Below, piece after piece: positions 54,729 to 63,183 of a stretch of 64,000 bases of DNA. Location of the stretch: assembly GCF_030068475.1 (NCBI RefSeq), contig NZ_JAQOSP010000133.1:17335-81334 (forward strand), read 5' to 3'. Every line of letters begins with the position of its first letter. Within the stretch, counting starts at the first letter, position 1. Under the pieces are notes generated by a model. The model had not been told where the DNA came from. It searched no databases and was given only the letters and a program-made list of their open reading frames with translations. This DNA comes from Roseofilum acuticapitatum BLCC-M154 (lineage in GTDB: Bacteria; Cyanobacteriota; Cyanobacteriia; Cyanobacteriales; Desertifilaceae). The translations under genes were made by a program, and so were the position numbers.

Positions 54729-55795
54729 TGGGGTTCATCCTCCACTGTGAGTCTTTTACGGGCGTTGGTAATGGCTTGTTGGAGTTTGCTTTGCAGTACA
54801 TCTTTGGGAGGGAGGACGGTGAGATATTTGACCCTGAGCGAAGTCGAAGGGTCGGCGACGTGAATCCCGCTTTTATCGAGTTCGAGGAGTTCAATTTGTT
54901 CCTGCTTTTTGCCCGCACAGAGAATGATACCCAGAGGGGTATTTTCATCGGGTTCTTGTTCATATTTTGCCAGCCAGCGTAGATAGAGTTCCATTTGTCC
55001 TTTATATTCGGCTTTGAAGTTGCCCAGTTTTAAGTCAATGGCGATGAGGCGTTTGAGTTTGCGGTTATAAAACAGGAGGTCGATATAAAAGTCATCGTTA
55101 TCGATTTGCAGTTTTTTCTGACGAGCAACGAAGGTAAACCCTGCTCCTAATTCCAACAGAAATTGCTCTAGGTCGCGGAGGATGGCATCTTCGAGGTCTT
55201 TTTCGAGGTAACGGTCATTGAGTTGGAGGAAGTCGAGGATGTAAGGGTCTTTCAGCAGGAGGTCGGGGGAGACGGCTTTGGTTTCCCGCAGTTGGTCGAG
55301 GTCGTGGCGGATAGTCTCTTCCGGTTTACGGGAAAGGGCGGTGCGTTCGTAGAGCATGGAGTCGATGCGCTCTCGCAGTTGGCGGACGCTCCAGGTTTCG
55401 AGTTGCGCGAGTTCGATGTAAAAGTCCCGTTTTAGGTCGTCATCAATGCTGGTGAGGGTTCGCAGGTGTGACCAACTCAATTCTGCACACAGTGTGTTCA
55501 CTTTTTCGAGGTCGGGGAAGGTTTCGGCAAACTGAACACATTGCCACAGTTGTCGTTTGCTCCAGCCTTTTCCGTAGGTTTGGGTGAGTTGTTGGGAGAG
55601 GGTACTGATGATTTGTTTGCCGTAGGTGGCTCGGTCTTGGTTGAGTATCTGGGTATAAATGCGATGTCCAATCTGCCAGTAGAGGAGGGTTAGTTCAGCG
55701 TTGACAGTGGTGGCGACACGCTGTTTAGCGGTGTCGATTAAGGCTTTGACTTCGCTAAACAGGCTGTTTTCTGGTGTTGGCTGGATTTCGCTCAT
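54725..55795 (-). CDS. YhcG-type (DUF1016) PDDEXK nuclease family protein
   Basis: 356 residues. N-terminal DUF1016 helical domain (LLYWQIGHRIYTQILNQDRA, YGKGWSKRQLWQCVQFAETF) and C-terminal PD-(D/E)xK nuclease (LQIDNDDFYIDLLFYNRKLK, RLIAIDLKLGNFKAEYKGQM). It is coupled by a 4-base overlap on each side, to hsdS upstream and hsdR downstream, so it is part of the type I operon. A repeat unit codes DPSTSLRV near residue 320 without breaking the frame. Members occur in mobile and defence loci; exact role not established. Confidence 0.85.
   Translation of the reverse strand: MSEIQPTPENSLFSEVKALIDTAKQRVATTVNAELTLLYWQIGHRIYTQILNQDRATYGKQIISTLSQQLTQTYGKGWSKRQLWQCVQFAETFPDLEKVNTLCAELSWSHLRTLTSIDDDLKRDFYIELAQLETWSVRQLRERIDSMLYERTALSRKPEETIRHDLDQLRETKAVSPDLLLKDPYILDFLQLNDRYLEKDLEDAILRDLEQFLLELGAGFTFVARQKKLQIDNDDFYIDLLFYNRKLKRLIAIDLKLGNFKAEYKGQMELYLRWLAKYEQEPDENTPLGIILCAGKKQEQIELLELDKSGIHVADPSTSLRVKYLTVLPPKDVLQSKLQQAITNARKRLTVEDEPQ
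54833..54853. repeat. Repeat unit CCCTGAGCGAAGTCGAAGGG in the YhcG-type gene
   Basis: Palindromic unit, in frame, coding DPSTSLR on the minus strand. Confidence 0.85.
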
Positions 55796-57018
55796 GCAGC
55801 AGCCTCCTTAGTGGGGTTCACCCTGAGCGAAGCCGAAGGGTTGGTGAGTTCTCCGGTGAATGCTTTGTGCAGGATGGATTGTTTCAGTTCGTGCAGGGCT
55901 TCTAGTTTTTGTTGGTAAATGGCTTCGAGGCGTTGGGTTTCATCAGAAAGTTGATGCAAATTTTCAACAATCCGATTTTGGTCTTCTAATTGTGTAGGAA
56001 TAGGAAAGGAAAAATTAACCAAAGTTTTGATCGGTAACTGAGGTTGTGCTGCACCAGAGGTAAAACGCTTAATCTGCAACTTCACGATGGATGAACGCAT
56101 TACTTCAAATAAATACTCTGATGTAATAACTTTTTCATTCGGTCTAAAAATTAGCATCCCCGAATTGATGCGAATATGATCAAATTCCACACTGTCATCA
56201 TAGAGCGCAATATTACCAATAGTCCCCCGTGTTGTAAGAATGACATCTCTACGCATCAGTTTTCCTTTCCGAAGTGCTTTATCTTTCTCCTCAGTAATAA
56301 ACATTGTTGTGTCGAAGTTAAAACCATCTGGTCTGACATTTTTGGTATTTAGAAACAAACAATAGCCTTCAGGGTAGAAATCAGCTTTCTTAGGATAGTT
56401 TTTCCCTCTATCACCGTCAATTATTCGTAAAACTTCAGTGTCTCCTAACTTTTTCTCAACCCAGTCGTCGCCTTTCTGGGTGAAGATTGAGTTTAGGTAG
56501 CTATCAAAGATTTCACGGGCGTTGGCGAGGTTTTGCTTGGTGTTTGCGATCGCGCGATCGATCCCCTCAAACGCCTCATCCAATATCGCCACAATCCGCC
56601 TCTGCTCTTCAAGCGGGGGGAGGGGAATAGGTATAGAGTTTAGCTTTCGTTGATTAAGTTTCGGCTGTGCTGCTCCGCTAATATATGGTTCAAGTGAAAT
56701 AGAATTTAGATAATATTCTACAAAAGTCTGAGTTGATCTATCGGCAAATTTAAGAACATGGGCATGGTTGTTTACCCAAGTCTTCCCACTAATAGAAAAT
56801 GCTATCGGATAAGTTCTTGCTAAAAGATTTGCACCATCTTCAGATACTAACAGCAAATCTTCATCAAATAAATAATCATCCACATAATCTACAACACCTG
56901 AAGCACCATAATATGGAATACTGCCAGGTTTTCTTTTGGATTTTGTGATAGGAACTCTCTGACTATCAAGGTTTTCGCAAATATCCTCTAAACTTTTTAT
57001 TTGCCAACTATTAACCAC
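55792..57018 (-). CDS. hsdS: Type I restriction specificity subunit S
   Basis: 409 residues from the GTG at 57018 (VVNSWQIKSLEDICENL), preceded by GGAGAG; an ATG at 57075 gives 19 more residues but overlaps the GIY-YIG gene and repeat-like sequence. Two target-recognition domains (about 1-170 and 195-385) each end in the family motif (AAQPKLNQRKLNSIPIPLPP and GAAQPQLPIKTLVNFSFPIP), with coiled-coil spacers EEQRRIVAILDEAFEGIDRA and LEALHELKQSILHKAFTGEL. It sets the DNA target of the HsdM/HsdR complex. The tail TNPSASLRVNPTK comes from a palindromic repeat. Stop overlaps the next start by 4 bases. Confidence 0.88.
   Translation of the reverse strand: MVNSWQIKSLEDICENLDSQRVPITKSKRKPGSIPYYGASGVVDYVDDYLFDEDLLLVSEDGANLLARTYPIAFSISGKTWVNNHAHVLKFADRSTQTFVEYYLNSISLEPYISGAAQPKLNQRKLNSIPIPLPPLEEQRRIVAILDEAFEGIDRAIANTKQNLANAREIFDSYLNSIFTQKGDDWVEKKLGDTEVLRIIDGDRGKNYPKKADFYPEGYCLFLNTKNVRPDGFNFDTTMFITEEKDKALRKGKLMRRDVILTTRGTIGNIALYDDSVEFDHIRINSGMLIFRPNEKVITSEYLFEVMRSSIVKLQIKRFTSGAAQPQLPIKTLVNFSFPIPTQLEDQNRIVENLHQLSDETQRLEAIYQQKLEALHELKQSILHKAFTGELTNPSASLRVNPTKEAAA
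55820..55843. repeat. Repeat unit CCCTGAGCGAAGCCGAAGGG in hsdS
   Basis: In frame near the hsdS stop, coding NPSASLR on the minus strand. Confidence 0.85.
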
Positions 57019-57031
57019 TAACTCTCCACTA

Positions 57032-57349
57032 TCAACTATCAACTGAATACTCCCCCCTTCGATAATGTGATTCATTCTGACATTCCGCCAGAATATGAAG
57101 TTTATCCCAATCACTATTCATCAACGCTATCTTTTTTTTGCGACTCCAGCCCTGCACCTGCTTTTCTCGATAAAACGCATCTGCTACATGATCATAATAC
57201 TCTGCATAAACCAACTTTACGGGTAATCGTTTTTTAGTATGATTTGCCCCTAACCCATTTTGGTGCTGCCATAAACGTCGAGGTAAATCCTTTGTACTTC
57301 CCGTATAGAAAGAACCATCCGAACATTCAAGGATATACATATAGGGCAT
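57032..57349 (-). CDS. GIY-YIG nuclease family protein
   Basis: 105 residues. MPYMYILECSDGSFYTGSTK is the GIY-YIG signature (YILECSDGSFYTGST), followed by DLPRRLWQHQNGLGANHTKK and the catalytic Glu in FYREKQVQGWSRKKK, as in the small UPF0213/YhbQ-type proteins. Single-domain nuclease fold, role unknown. It lies between hsdM and hsdS on the same strand and ends 13 bases before the preferred hsdS start, so it may be carried by the restriction operon. Confidence 0.88.
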   Translation of the reverse strand: MPYMYILECSDGSFYTGSTKDLPRRLWQHQNGLGANHTKKRLPVKLVYAEYYDHVADAFYREKQVQGWSRKKKIALMNSDWDKLHILAECQNESHYRRGEYSVDS

Positions 57350-57372
57350 TTTAACCTCCTAGTGAGAATGAT

Positions 57373-57395
57373 CGGGCTTCGGCTTCGCTCAGCCC
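57373..57395. repeat. Repeat unit GGGCTTCGGCTTCGCTCAGCCC, intergenic
   Basis: A palindromic copy of the TGAGCGAAGCCGAAG unit in the spacer between the GIY-YIG gene and the minisatellite. Confidence 0.85.
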
Positions 57396-57404
57396 TCAGT
57401 TGTT

Positions 57405-57545
57405 GGTTTTGGCTGATTGGCTGGTTGGCTGATTGGCTGATTGGCTGATTGGCTAGTTTTGGCTAGTTTTGGCTAGTTGTGACTGGTTTTGGCTAGTTCT
57501 GGCTAGTTGTGACTGGTTCTGGCTAGTTGTGACTGGTTTTGGCTG
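57405..57545. repeat. Minisatellite of GGCTGATTG / GGCTAGTTTT / GTGACTGGTT units
   Basis: About 140 bases of short degenerate tandem units (8-12 bp), first GGCTGATT(G) and then TGGCTAGTTTTGGCTAGTTGTGACTGG variants. It overlaps the end of hsdM, whose last residues AKTSHN are encoded by it, and fills the spacer upstream of the GIY-YIG gene. Confidence 0.85.
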
Positions 57546-59040
57546 GTTGAGCGAAGCCGAAACCAGCCACCTCCCCAATACCCGCTAAAATCTCCGCACT
57601 CTCAGCATCCAAAGCCGCAATTTCCTCCAGAATCTCCCAAGGCTCACGCAACGGGTCTTCCTCCGGTGCATTGGGATTCTTCACCGACAGATCAAATGTC
57701 TCCTCATCCACATCCGCCACATCCACCAACCACGACTTATCCGACTCCGCAAACGTCTCCTGTAGAGCCACAAACTCCGCCAAATCCTCATCATTAAGGG
57801 CGTTAGTCTTTCCTAAACTCCGTCCTGGCTCTAACTTGTAATACCAAATCTTCTCAGTCGCCATGTTGTCCCCTTCGGCTTCGCTCAGGGGACGCTTTTG
57901 GAAAAATAACACCACCGTTTTCACCCCCGCCCCAATGAAAGTCCCCCCAGGACAGTCGAGAATCGTATGGAGATTACAACTGGTTAAAAGTTCCCTGCGT
58001 AACTCCCGCGACGCATTATCCGCATTAGAAAGAAACGTATTTTTAATCACAATCGCTGCTCTCCCCCCAGGCTTCAACATCTTGATAAAATGCTGTAAAA
58101 ACAGAAACGCCGTCTCCCCCGTTTTAATGGGAAACGTCTCCTTAATCTCCTTACGCTCACTCCCCCCAAAAGGCGGATTCGCCAGAATCACATCCATCCT
58201 ATCCTTCGGTTGAATATCGCTGATATTCTCCGTCAGAGTATTGGTGTGGATAATATTCGGAGCATCTATGCCATGTAAAATCATATTCATGATGCCGATG
58301 ACATAGGCGAGACTCTTTTTCTCCTTCCCATAGAGAGTATGCCTTTGCAGCGTCTCCAGTTCCTTCGTCGTCAGCTTAGAAGCGCGGAGATACTCATAAG
58401 ACTCACACAAAAACCCCGCCGAACCACAGGCCCCATCATAAATCCTCTCTCCTACCTTCGGCTTCGTCACCCGAATCATCGCCCGAATCAAAGGACGCGG
58501 GGTGTAATACTCTCCCCCATTACGTCCCGCATTCCCCATATTTTTAATGCGTGTCTCGTAGAGATCCGAAAGCTCATGCTTCTCATCCTGAGACTGAAAA
58601 CGCAACTCATCAATTTCATCCAGAGCCTCTCGCAAGTTATAACCACTATTAAACTTATTCTTAATCTCCCCAAAAATCTCACCAATCTTGTATTCAATGG
58701 TGTCAGGACTCTCCGCCTTTTGCTTAAACTTCTGGAGATAGGGAAACAGCTCACCATTGACGAAATCGAGCAAATCCGCCCCCGTCCTCGCCACATTATA
58801 ATCAATCTCCCCGGCTGCATTCTTGGGAGCAGCCCAAGCCAACCAGCGATAGGGTTCATCGAGGATGAAACTGTAGGGTGTCCCCATTAATGAGGCCTCT
58901 TGAGCGCGGGACTGCTCTAAGTCATCTAAATACTTGAGAAACAATAGCCAGGAAGACTGTTCTGCATAGTCCAATTCTGTGCCACAGCCATCTTCACGCC
59001 GGAGAATATCATCTAAATTTTTAAAGGTTTGCTCAAACAT
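57523..59040 (-). CDS. hsdM: Type I restriction-modification DNA methyltransferase subunit M
   Basis: 505 residues. N6-adenine methyltransferase; N-terminal helical HsdM_N domain to about 165, then SAM-binding motif I DGACGSAGF at 202-210 and catalytic NPPF at 288-291 in VILANPPFGGSE. The target-recognition-associated helices run to about 480. The repeat unit codes RPLSEAEGDN near 390, and the C-terminus GFGFAQPAKTSHN is repeat-derived. It is first in the operon with GIY-YIG, hsdS, the YhcG-type nuclease and hsdR following on the minus strand. Catalytic motifs are intact. Confidence 0.92.
   Translation of the reverse strand: MFEQTFKNLDDILRREDGCGTELDYAEQSSWLLFLKYLDDLEQSRAQEASLMGTPYSFILDEPYRWLAWAAPKNAAGEIDYNVARTGADLLDFVNGELFPYLQKFKQKAESPDTIEYKIGEIFGEIKNKFNSGYNLREALDEIDELRFQSQDEKHELSDLYETRIKNMGNAGRNGGEYYTPRPLIRAMIRVTKPKVGERIYDGACGSAGFLCESYEYLRASKLTTKELETLQRHTLYGKEKKSLAYVIGIMNMILHGIDAPNIIHTNTLTENISDIQPKDRMDVILANPPFGGSERKEIKETFPIKTGETAFLFLQHFIKMLKPGGRAAIVIKNTFLSNADNASRELRRELLTSCNLHTILDCPGGTFIGAGVKTVVLFFQKRPLSEAEGDNMATEKIWYYKLEPGRSLGKTNALNDEDLAEFVALQETFAESDKSWLVDVADVDEETFDLSVKNPNAPEEDPLREPWEILEEIAALDAESAEILAGIGEVAGFGFAQPAKTSHN
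57868..57893. repeat. Repeat unit GTCCCCTTCGGCTTCGCTCAG in hsdM
   Basis: Palindromic unit (TCCCC...GGGGA arms), in frame, coding PLSEAEGD on the minus strand. Confidence 0.85.
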
Positions 59041-59264
59041 GGAAGGTTTAATCGGTTCATTACAGATTATACTCCGATCCTAGGGTTTCTCCCTCATGGC
59101 GTTTTCAGCTTTGCGATCGCCAAATTCATCGGATCGATCCGGATTTAGGGGGCGATCGCCGAGGGATCTGGTACATTAATTAAGCTAACTGCTCAGAATT
59201 GGGTAAAATGCACCCTTAGTCTGATGGAGATCAGGTTTGTAAGCATGGCAGGGGAACAAGATAT

Positions 59265-61085
59265 ATGGCCTTAATCGTACAAAAATATGGTGGCACTTCC
59301 GTGGGTACAGTCGATCGCATCCAAGCGGTTGCCAAGCGGGTTAAACAAACCGTAAGTGCCGGAAATTCTGTAGTAGTGGTGGTCTCAGCCATGGGTAAAA
59401 CCACGGATGGATTAGTCAAACTCGCTTCCGAAATTTCCGCGAACCCCTGCCGCCGAGAAATGGATATGTTGCTCTCTACCGGCGAGCAGGTGTCGATCGC
59501 TCTTCTCAGTATGGCTCTGAAAGAAATCCACCAACCCGCCATCTCCTTGACGGGCGCTCAGGTGGGCATCGTCACGGAAAGCAATCAGCACACCCGCGCC
59601 CGTATTCTTAACATTAATCCCCAACGGATCGAGCGCCATCTGGGGGAAGGGCAAGTCGTAATTGTAGCGGGTTTCCAAGGAATTGCACTTTCTGACGATA
59701 CGGATAGTGAAATCCCAGATGTAGAAATCACAACCCTAGGAAGAGGTGGATCGGATACATCAGCCGTGGCCTTAGCCGCCGCACTAAAGGCGAATGTATG
59801 TGAAATTTATACTGATGTACCGGGCATTCTGACCGCCGATCCGCGCCTGATTCCCGATGCCCAACTGATGAGCGAAATTACCAGCGATGAAATGCTGGAA
59901 TTAGCCAGTTTAGGGGCAAAAGTCTTGCATCCGAGAGCCGTAGAAATTGCCCGCAATTATGGCATTCCCTTAGTCGTTAAATCCAGTTGGACAGACGATC
60001 CAGGCACAAAAGTAACCTCTCCCAAACCCTTCCCGCGCCCCTTGGAAGGCTTAGAGCTGGTACGCCCAGTGGATGCGGTAGAGTTTGACACGGATCAAGC
60101 TAAGGTGTCTTTATTGCGCGTTCCCGATCGCCCAGGGGTAGCGGCTCAACTCTTCGGCGAAATTGGCGACCAAAATTTAGATGTGGATCTGATTATCCAA
60201 TCCATCCACGAAGGACAAACCAATGATATTGCCTTTACCGTAACCACCGACTCCCTCAAACGAGCGGAAGCGGTTGCTAATGCCATTTTACCGATTCTCT
60301 CCCAAGGGTCGAGCCTCAACACGGCGGAGGTGATGGTAGAAGATAATATCGCCAAAATTAGTATCGCTGGCGCGGGGATGATTGGCCGACCGGGGGTGGC
60401 AGCGCAAATGTTTACCGCTCTATCGACAGGGGGGGTCAATATCCTCATGATCTCCACCTCTGAAGTGAAGGTGAGTTGTGTGGTGGCAGCCACAGACTGC
60501 GATCGCGCCGTGGCTATCCTTTGTCAAACCTTTGACGTACCCGTACAGACAGCTAAGGCAATCGCCTCTAGCAGCCAACCCCCCGTCCGAGGTGTAGCCT
60601 TAGACCTCAAACAAGCTCGCTTGGCTCTGCGCCATGTCCCAGATCGCCCCGGAACCGCCGCCCAGTTATTCCAACTGTTAGCAAAACATAACATTAGCGT
60701 GGATATGATTATCCAATCTCAACGCTGTCGAGTGATTAATGGCATCTATACCCGCGATATTGCCTTCACCGTAGCCCAAGCCGATGCCCAAGCTGCTCGC
60801 ACCCTCTTAGAGAAGCTGACTACAGAATGGGGATCGTCAGAAGTGGTGGTGGATGAGGCGATCGCCAAAGTTAGTGCTGTCGGCACAGGTATGATCAATC
60901 ATCCCGGTGTTGCAGCGATGATGTTTGCTGCCTTATCTAAGGAAGGGATTAACATTCAGATGATTGCCACCTCAGAAATTAAAGTCAGTTGCGTCGTCGA
61001 TCAAGACTCTGGCGTAAAAGCCTTACAAGCCATTCATGCTGCTTTTGGCCTCTCCGGTAGCCAGAAAATTACCGTTCCCGCCTAG
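59265..61085 (+). CDS. lysC: Aspartate kinase with four ACT domains
   Basis: 606 residues. Phosphorylates aspartate, first step to lysine, threonine and methionine. Kinase domain 1-255: KYGGTSVGTVDRIQAVAKRV at the N-terminus, GFQGIALSDDTDSEIP, TTLGRGGSDTSAVALAAALK and the EIYTDVPGI region. Then four ACT domains (about 262-605, as two tandem pairs, each pair repeating KVSLLRVPDRPGVAAQLF-like and ISIAGAGMIGRPGVAAQMF-like segments). Four ACT domains are the cyanobacterial form; these bind lysine and/or threonine for feedback control. Complete and standing alone. Confidence 0.95.
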   Translation: MALIVQKYGGTSVGTVDRIQAVAKRVKQTVSAGNSVVVVVSAMGKTTDGLVKLASEISANPCRREMDMLLSTGEQVSIALLSMALKEIHQPAISLTGAQVGIVTESNQHTRARILNINPQRIERHLGEGQVVIVAGFQGIALSDDTDSEIPDVEITTLGRGGSDTSAVALAAALKANVCEIYTDVPGILTADPRLIPDAQLMSEITSDEMLELASLGAKVLHPRAVEIARNYGIPLVVKSSWTDDPGTKVTSPKPFPRPLEGLELVRPVDAVEFDTDQAKVSLLRVPDRPGVAAQLFGEIGDQNLDVDLIIQSIHEGQTNDIAFTVTTDSLKRAEAVANAILPILSQGSSLNTAEVMVEDNIAKISIAGAGMIGRPGVAAQMFTALSTGGVNILMISTSEVKVSCVVAATDCDRAVAILCQTFDVPVQTAKAIASSSQPPVRGVALDLKQARLALRHVPDRPGTAAQLFQLLAKHNISVDMIIQSQRCRVINGIYTRDIAFTVAQADAQAARTLLEKLTTEWGSSEVVVDEAIAKVSAVGTGMINHPGVAAMMFAALSKEGINIQMIATSEIKVSCVVDQDSGVKALQAIHAAFGLSGSQKITVPA

Positions 61086-61110
61086 GATCTCGGCAGCGCT
61101 TTGCGCTGTG

Positions 61111-61148
61111 ATGGGGAGATGGGGAGATGGGGAGATGGGGAGATGGGG
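61111..61148. repeat. ATGGGGAG tandem octamer
   Basis: Nearly five copies of ATGGGGAG, bordered by CAGCGCTTTGCGCTG and TAGCGCTTTGAG. Confidence 0.85.
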
Positions 61149-61244
61149 TAGCGCTTTGAGCCATTTTAGCTATCGTTAACAACAGTCCTTAATGTGTCTC
61201 ATAGCAGAGGAAACTGTTGTATCTTTGCCTCCCCCTGACCCATA

Positions 61245-61277
61245 GCAAAAAAAATAAGGAGAGCCATAGGACTCTCC
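61245..61277 (-). terminator. Terminator for gatB transcript
   Basis: On the minus strand GGAGAG-TCCTATGG-CTCTCC is followed by TTATTTTTTTT. It lies about 320 bases after the gatB stop codon. Confidence 0.6.
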
Positions 61278-61318
61278 CTACCATCAGGGTGCATCTACTT
61301 ACCATATTATTACATAAC

Positions 61319-61344
61319 AGGGGTGTGGGGTGTAACCCCTTTTT
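61319..61344 (+). terminator. Candidate terminator after lysC
   Basis: AGGGG...CCCCT with an inner GGGG-TGTAA-CCCC alternative stem, then TTTTT on the plus strand. Confidence 0.5.
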
Positions 61345-61357
61345 GTGATGTTTTGAT

Positions 61358-61389
61358 AAAAAAAATGGGGTTTTTTACGCCCCATTTTT
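61358..61389. terminator. Bidirectional hairpin AAAATGGGG...CCCCATTTT
   Basis: Symmetrical stem AAAATGGGG / CCCCATTTT with a TTTTTTACG-type loop, A run before and T run after, so it can stop transcription from both lysC and gatB. Confidence 0.7.
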
Positions 61390-61594
61390 GTGCCAAAATT
61401 CCGTAATTTTTCTATTTTTATCGATGCAAGGGATGAGTCAATGAATTAATTATTGAAGTCTCTTTCAGGGTTATCTTGGATGAGACTGGCGATTTCATAG
61501 GAAAACAGGGTGGACTCAACTGCATCATTCAGTGTGAATACTGAAAAAACACTGGATCGGAGATCTCGGCAGTAATATCAAGGAATGATAAAGC

Positions 61595-63079
61595 TTAACC
61601 GTCTAACTGCTTGGCTAAGAGTTGGTTAGTCAACTTGGGATCGGCTCGACCGCCAGTTTTCTTCATCATTTGTCCGACAAAAAAGCCTTTGAGCTTAGTT
61701 TTACCATTGCGATACTGTTCCAGTTCCTTGGGATGAGCTTCCAGAACTTCGGCGATCATCGCGTTCAGGGTGTCGGGGTCAGAAATTTGGGTTAACCCCT
61801 TACTTTCGACTAATTTTTCCGGCGATCCTCCCTTGGTAAGAAGTTCCGGGAGCAGATCCTTGGCAATTTTGGAGCTAATGGTTTTGGCTTCAATGAGCTT
61901 GATTAACTCGGCTAAAGCGTCTGGAGTGAGGGCGATGTCGGTAATTTTGACTTTCTCGGCATTCAGATAAGCGGCAATATCGCCCATAATCCAGTTGGCG
62001 GCAAGTTTGGCGGTTCCTCCAGCCGCCAGGGTAGCCTCGAAAAAGGTGGCGATGCTGCTATCATCGGTGATGACGCGAGCATCATAGGAAGATAAGCCTA
62101 ACTCGCTTTCATAGCGATCGCGTTTTTGAGCTGGTAATTCTGGTAATTCTCCCGTCCACCCCGACAGTTGATCCGCAGAAACCTGAATCGGGGGCAAGTC
62201 GGGTTCGGGAAAATAGCGATAGTCGCTCGATCCTTCCTTACTCCGCATACTGACGGTGCGTTGCGCTCCTTCTTCCCACAAGCGGGTTTCTTGGAAAATT
62301 GGCTCTCCTGCTTCAATGGCTTCGATTTGCCGTTCAATCTCGTAATCAATGGCTTTCTGAATGGCACTGAAGGAGTTCATATTCTTAATTTCCACCTTTA
62401 CGCCAAACTCTTTTTGACCCACGGGACGCACGGAAATATTCACATCACAGCGTAGGGAGCCTTCTTGCATGTTGCCATCGCTTACCCCCAAATAGCGCAC
62501 AATGCGGCGCAATTCTTGGGCATATTCGGCTGCTTCTTCCCCAGAGCGCAAGTCGGGTTCGGAGACAATTTCAATCAGAGGAACACCGGCGCGATTGTAG
62601 TCTACCAGGGAGAAGGTAGAACCGGATAGGCGATCGCTCCCGCCATGGACTAATTTTCCGGCATCCTCTTCCATATGTAAGCGAGTAATGCCAATTTTCT
62701 TGCGTTGCGGTTTCCCGTCTTTATCGGCTAACTCAATTTCCAGCCACCCATGCTCGGCAATGGGGAGGTCATATTGGGAAATCTGATAATTTTTGGGCAA
62801 GTCGGGGTAAAAATATTGTTTGCGATCGAACTTGCTGTATTTGGCGATCGTGCAGTTCAGGGCTAAACCCGCTTTTACCGCATATTCTAAAACCTTCTGA
62901 TTCAAAACCGGCAACACTCCCGGCAAACCCAAGCAAATGGGGTCAATGTTGGTGTTGGGGGTTGCACCAAAGGCTGTGGAGGAATAGGAGAAAATCTTGG
63001 TTTCGGTACTCAACTGACAATGAGTTTCCAAACCAATAATCGCTTCATACTCGGTTTTTGCAGGTGCAGCAGTGGCCAT
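61595..63079 (-). CDS. gatB: Aspartyl/glutamyl-tRNA amidotransferase subunit B
   Basis: 494 residues. Part of GatCAB, which converts Glu-tRNA(Gln) to Gln-tRNA(Gln), needed because cyanobacteria lack glutaminyl-tRNA synthetase. The start MATAAPAKTEYEAIIGLETH with ETHCQLSTETKIFS is diagnostic, as are RLHMEEDAGKLVHGG, DYNRAGVPLIEIVSEPDLRS and the DYRYFPEPDLPP block. The C-terminal YqeY-like tail domain runs from about 340 to the end (GFFVGQMMKKTGGRADPKL). Complete; gatA and gatC are elsewhere. Confidence 0.95.
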   Translation of the reverse strand: MATAAPAKTEYEAIIGLETHCQLSTETKIFSYSSTAFGATPNTNIDPICLGLPGVLPVLNQKVLEYAVKAGLALNCTIAKYSKFDRKQYFYPDLPKNYQISQYDLPIAEHGWLEIELADKDGKPQRKKIGITRLHMEEDAGKLVHGGSDRLSGSTFSLVDYNRAGVPLIEIVSEPDLRSGEEAAEYAQELRRIVRYLGVSDGNMQEGSLRCDVNISVRPVGQKEFGVKVEIKNMNSFSAIQKAIDYEIERQIEAIEAGEPIFQETRLWEEGAQRTVSMRSKEGSSDYRYFPEPDLPPIQVSADQLSGWTGELPELPAQKRDRYESELGLSSYDARVITDDSSIATFFEATLAAGGTAKLAANWIMGDIAAYLNAEKVKITDIALTPDALAELIKLIEAKTISSKIAKDLLPELLTKGGSPEKLVESKGLTQISDPDTLNAMIAEVLEAHPKELEQYRNGKTKLKGFFVGQMMKKTGGRADPKLTNQLLAKQLDG

Positions 63080-63183
63080 AGGTGAAGTCTTCTTGTAATT
63101 TCAGGTTAGGTTCTATTATCACCGATCCGGGGTTGGGAGAGACACCAAAGAAGGCGAGGACAGCGATCTATACCCCCATCTCC

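Larger units (their letters stand above)
61086..61594. other. Convergent intergenic region with terminators and a short tandem repeat
   Basis: 509 bases between lysC and gatB, which face each other. It holds the AGCGCTTTGCGCT palindrome, an ATGGGGAG octamer run, three hairpins with T runs, and about 180 bases with nothing recognised before the gatB end. Confidence 0.7.

Noticed and set aside
61094..61170. Possible small RNA in the lysC-gatB spacer
   Set aside because: The sequence is explained by an octamer tandem repeat and palindromes; no promoter was seen.
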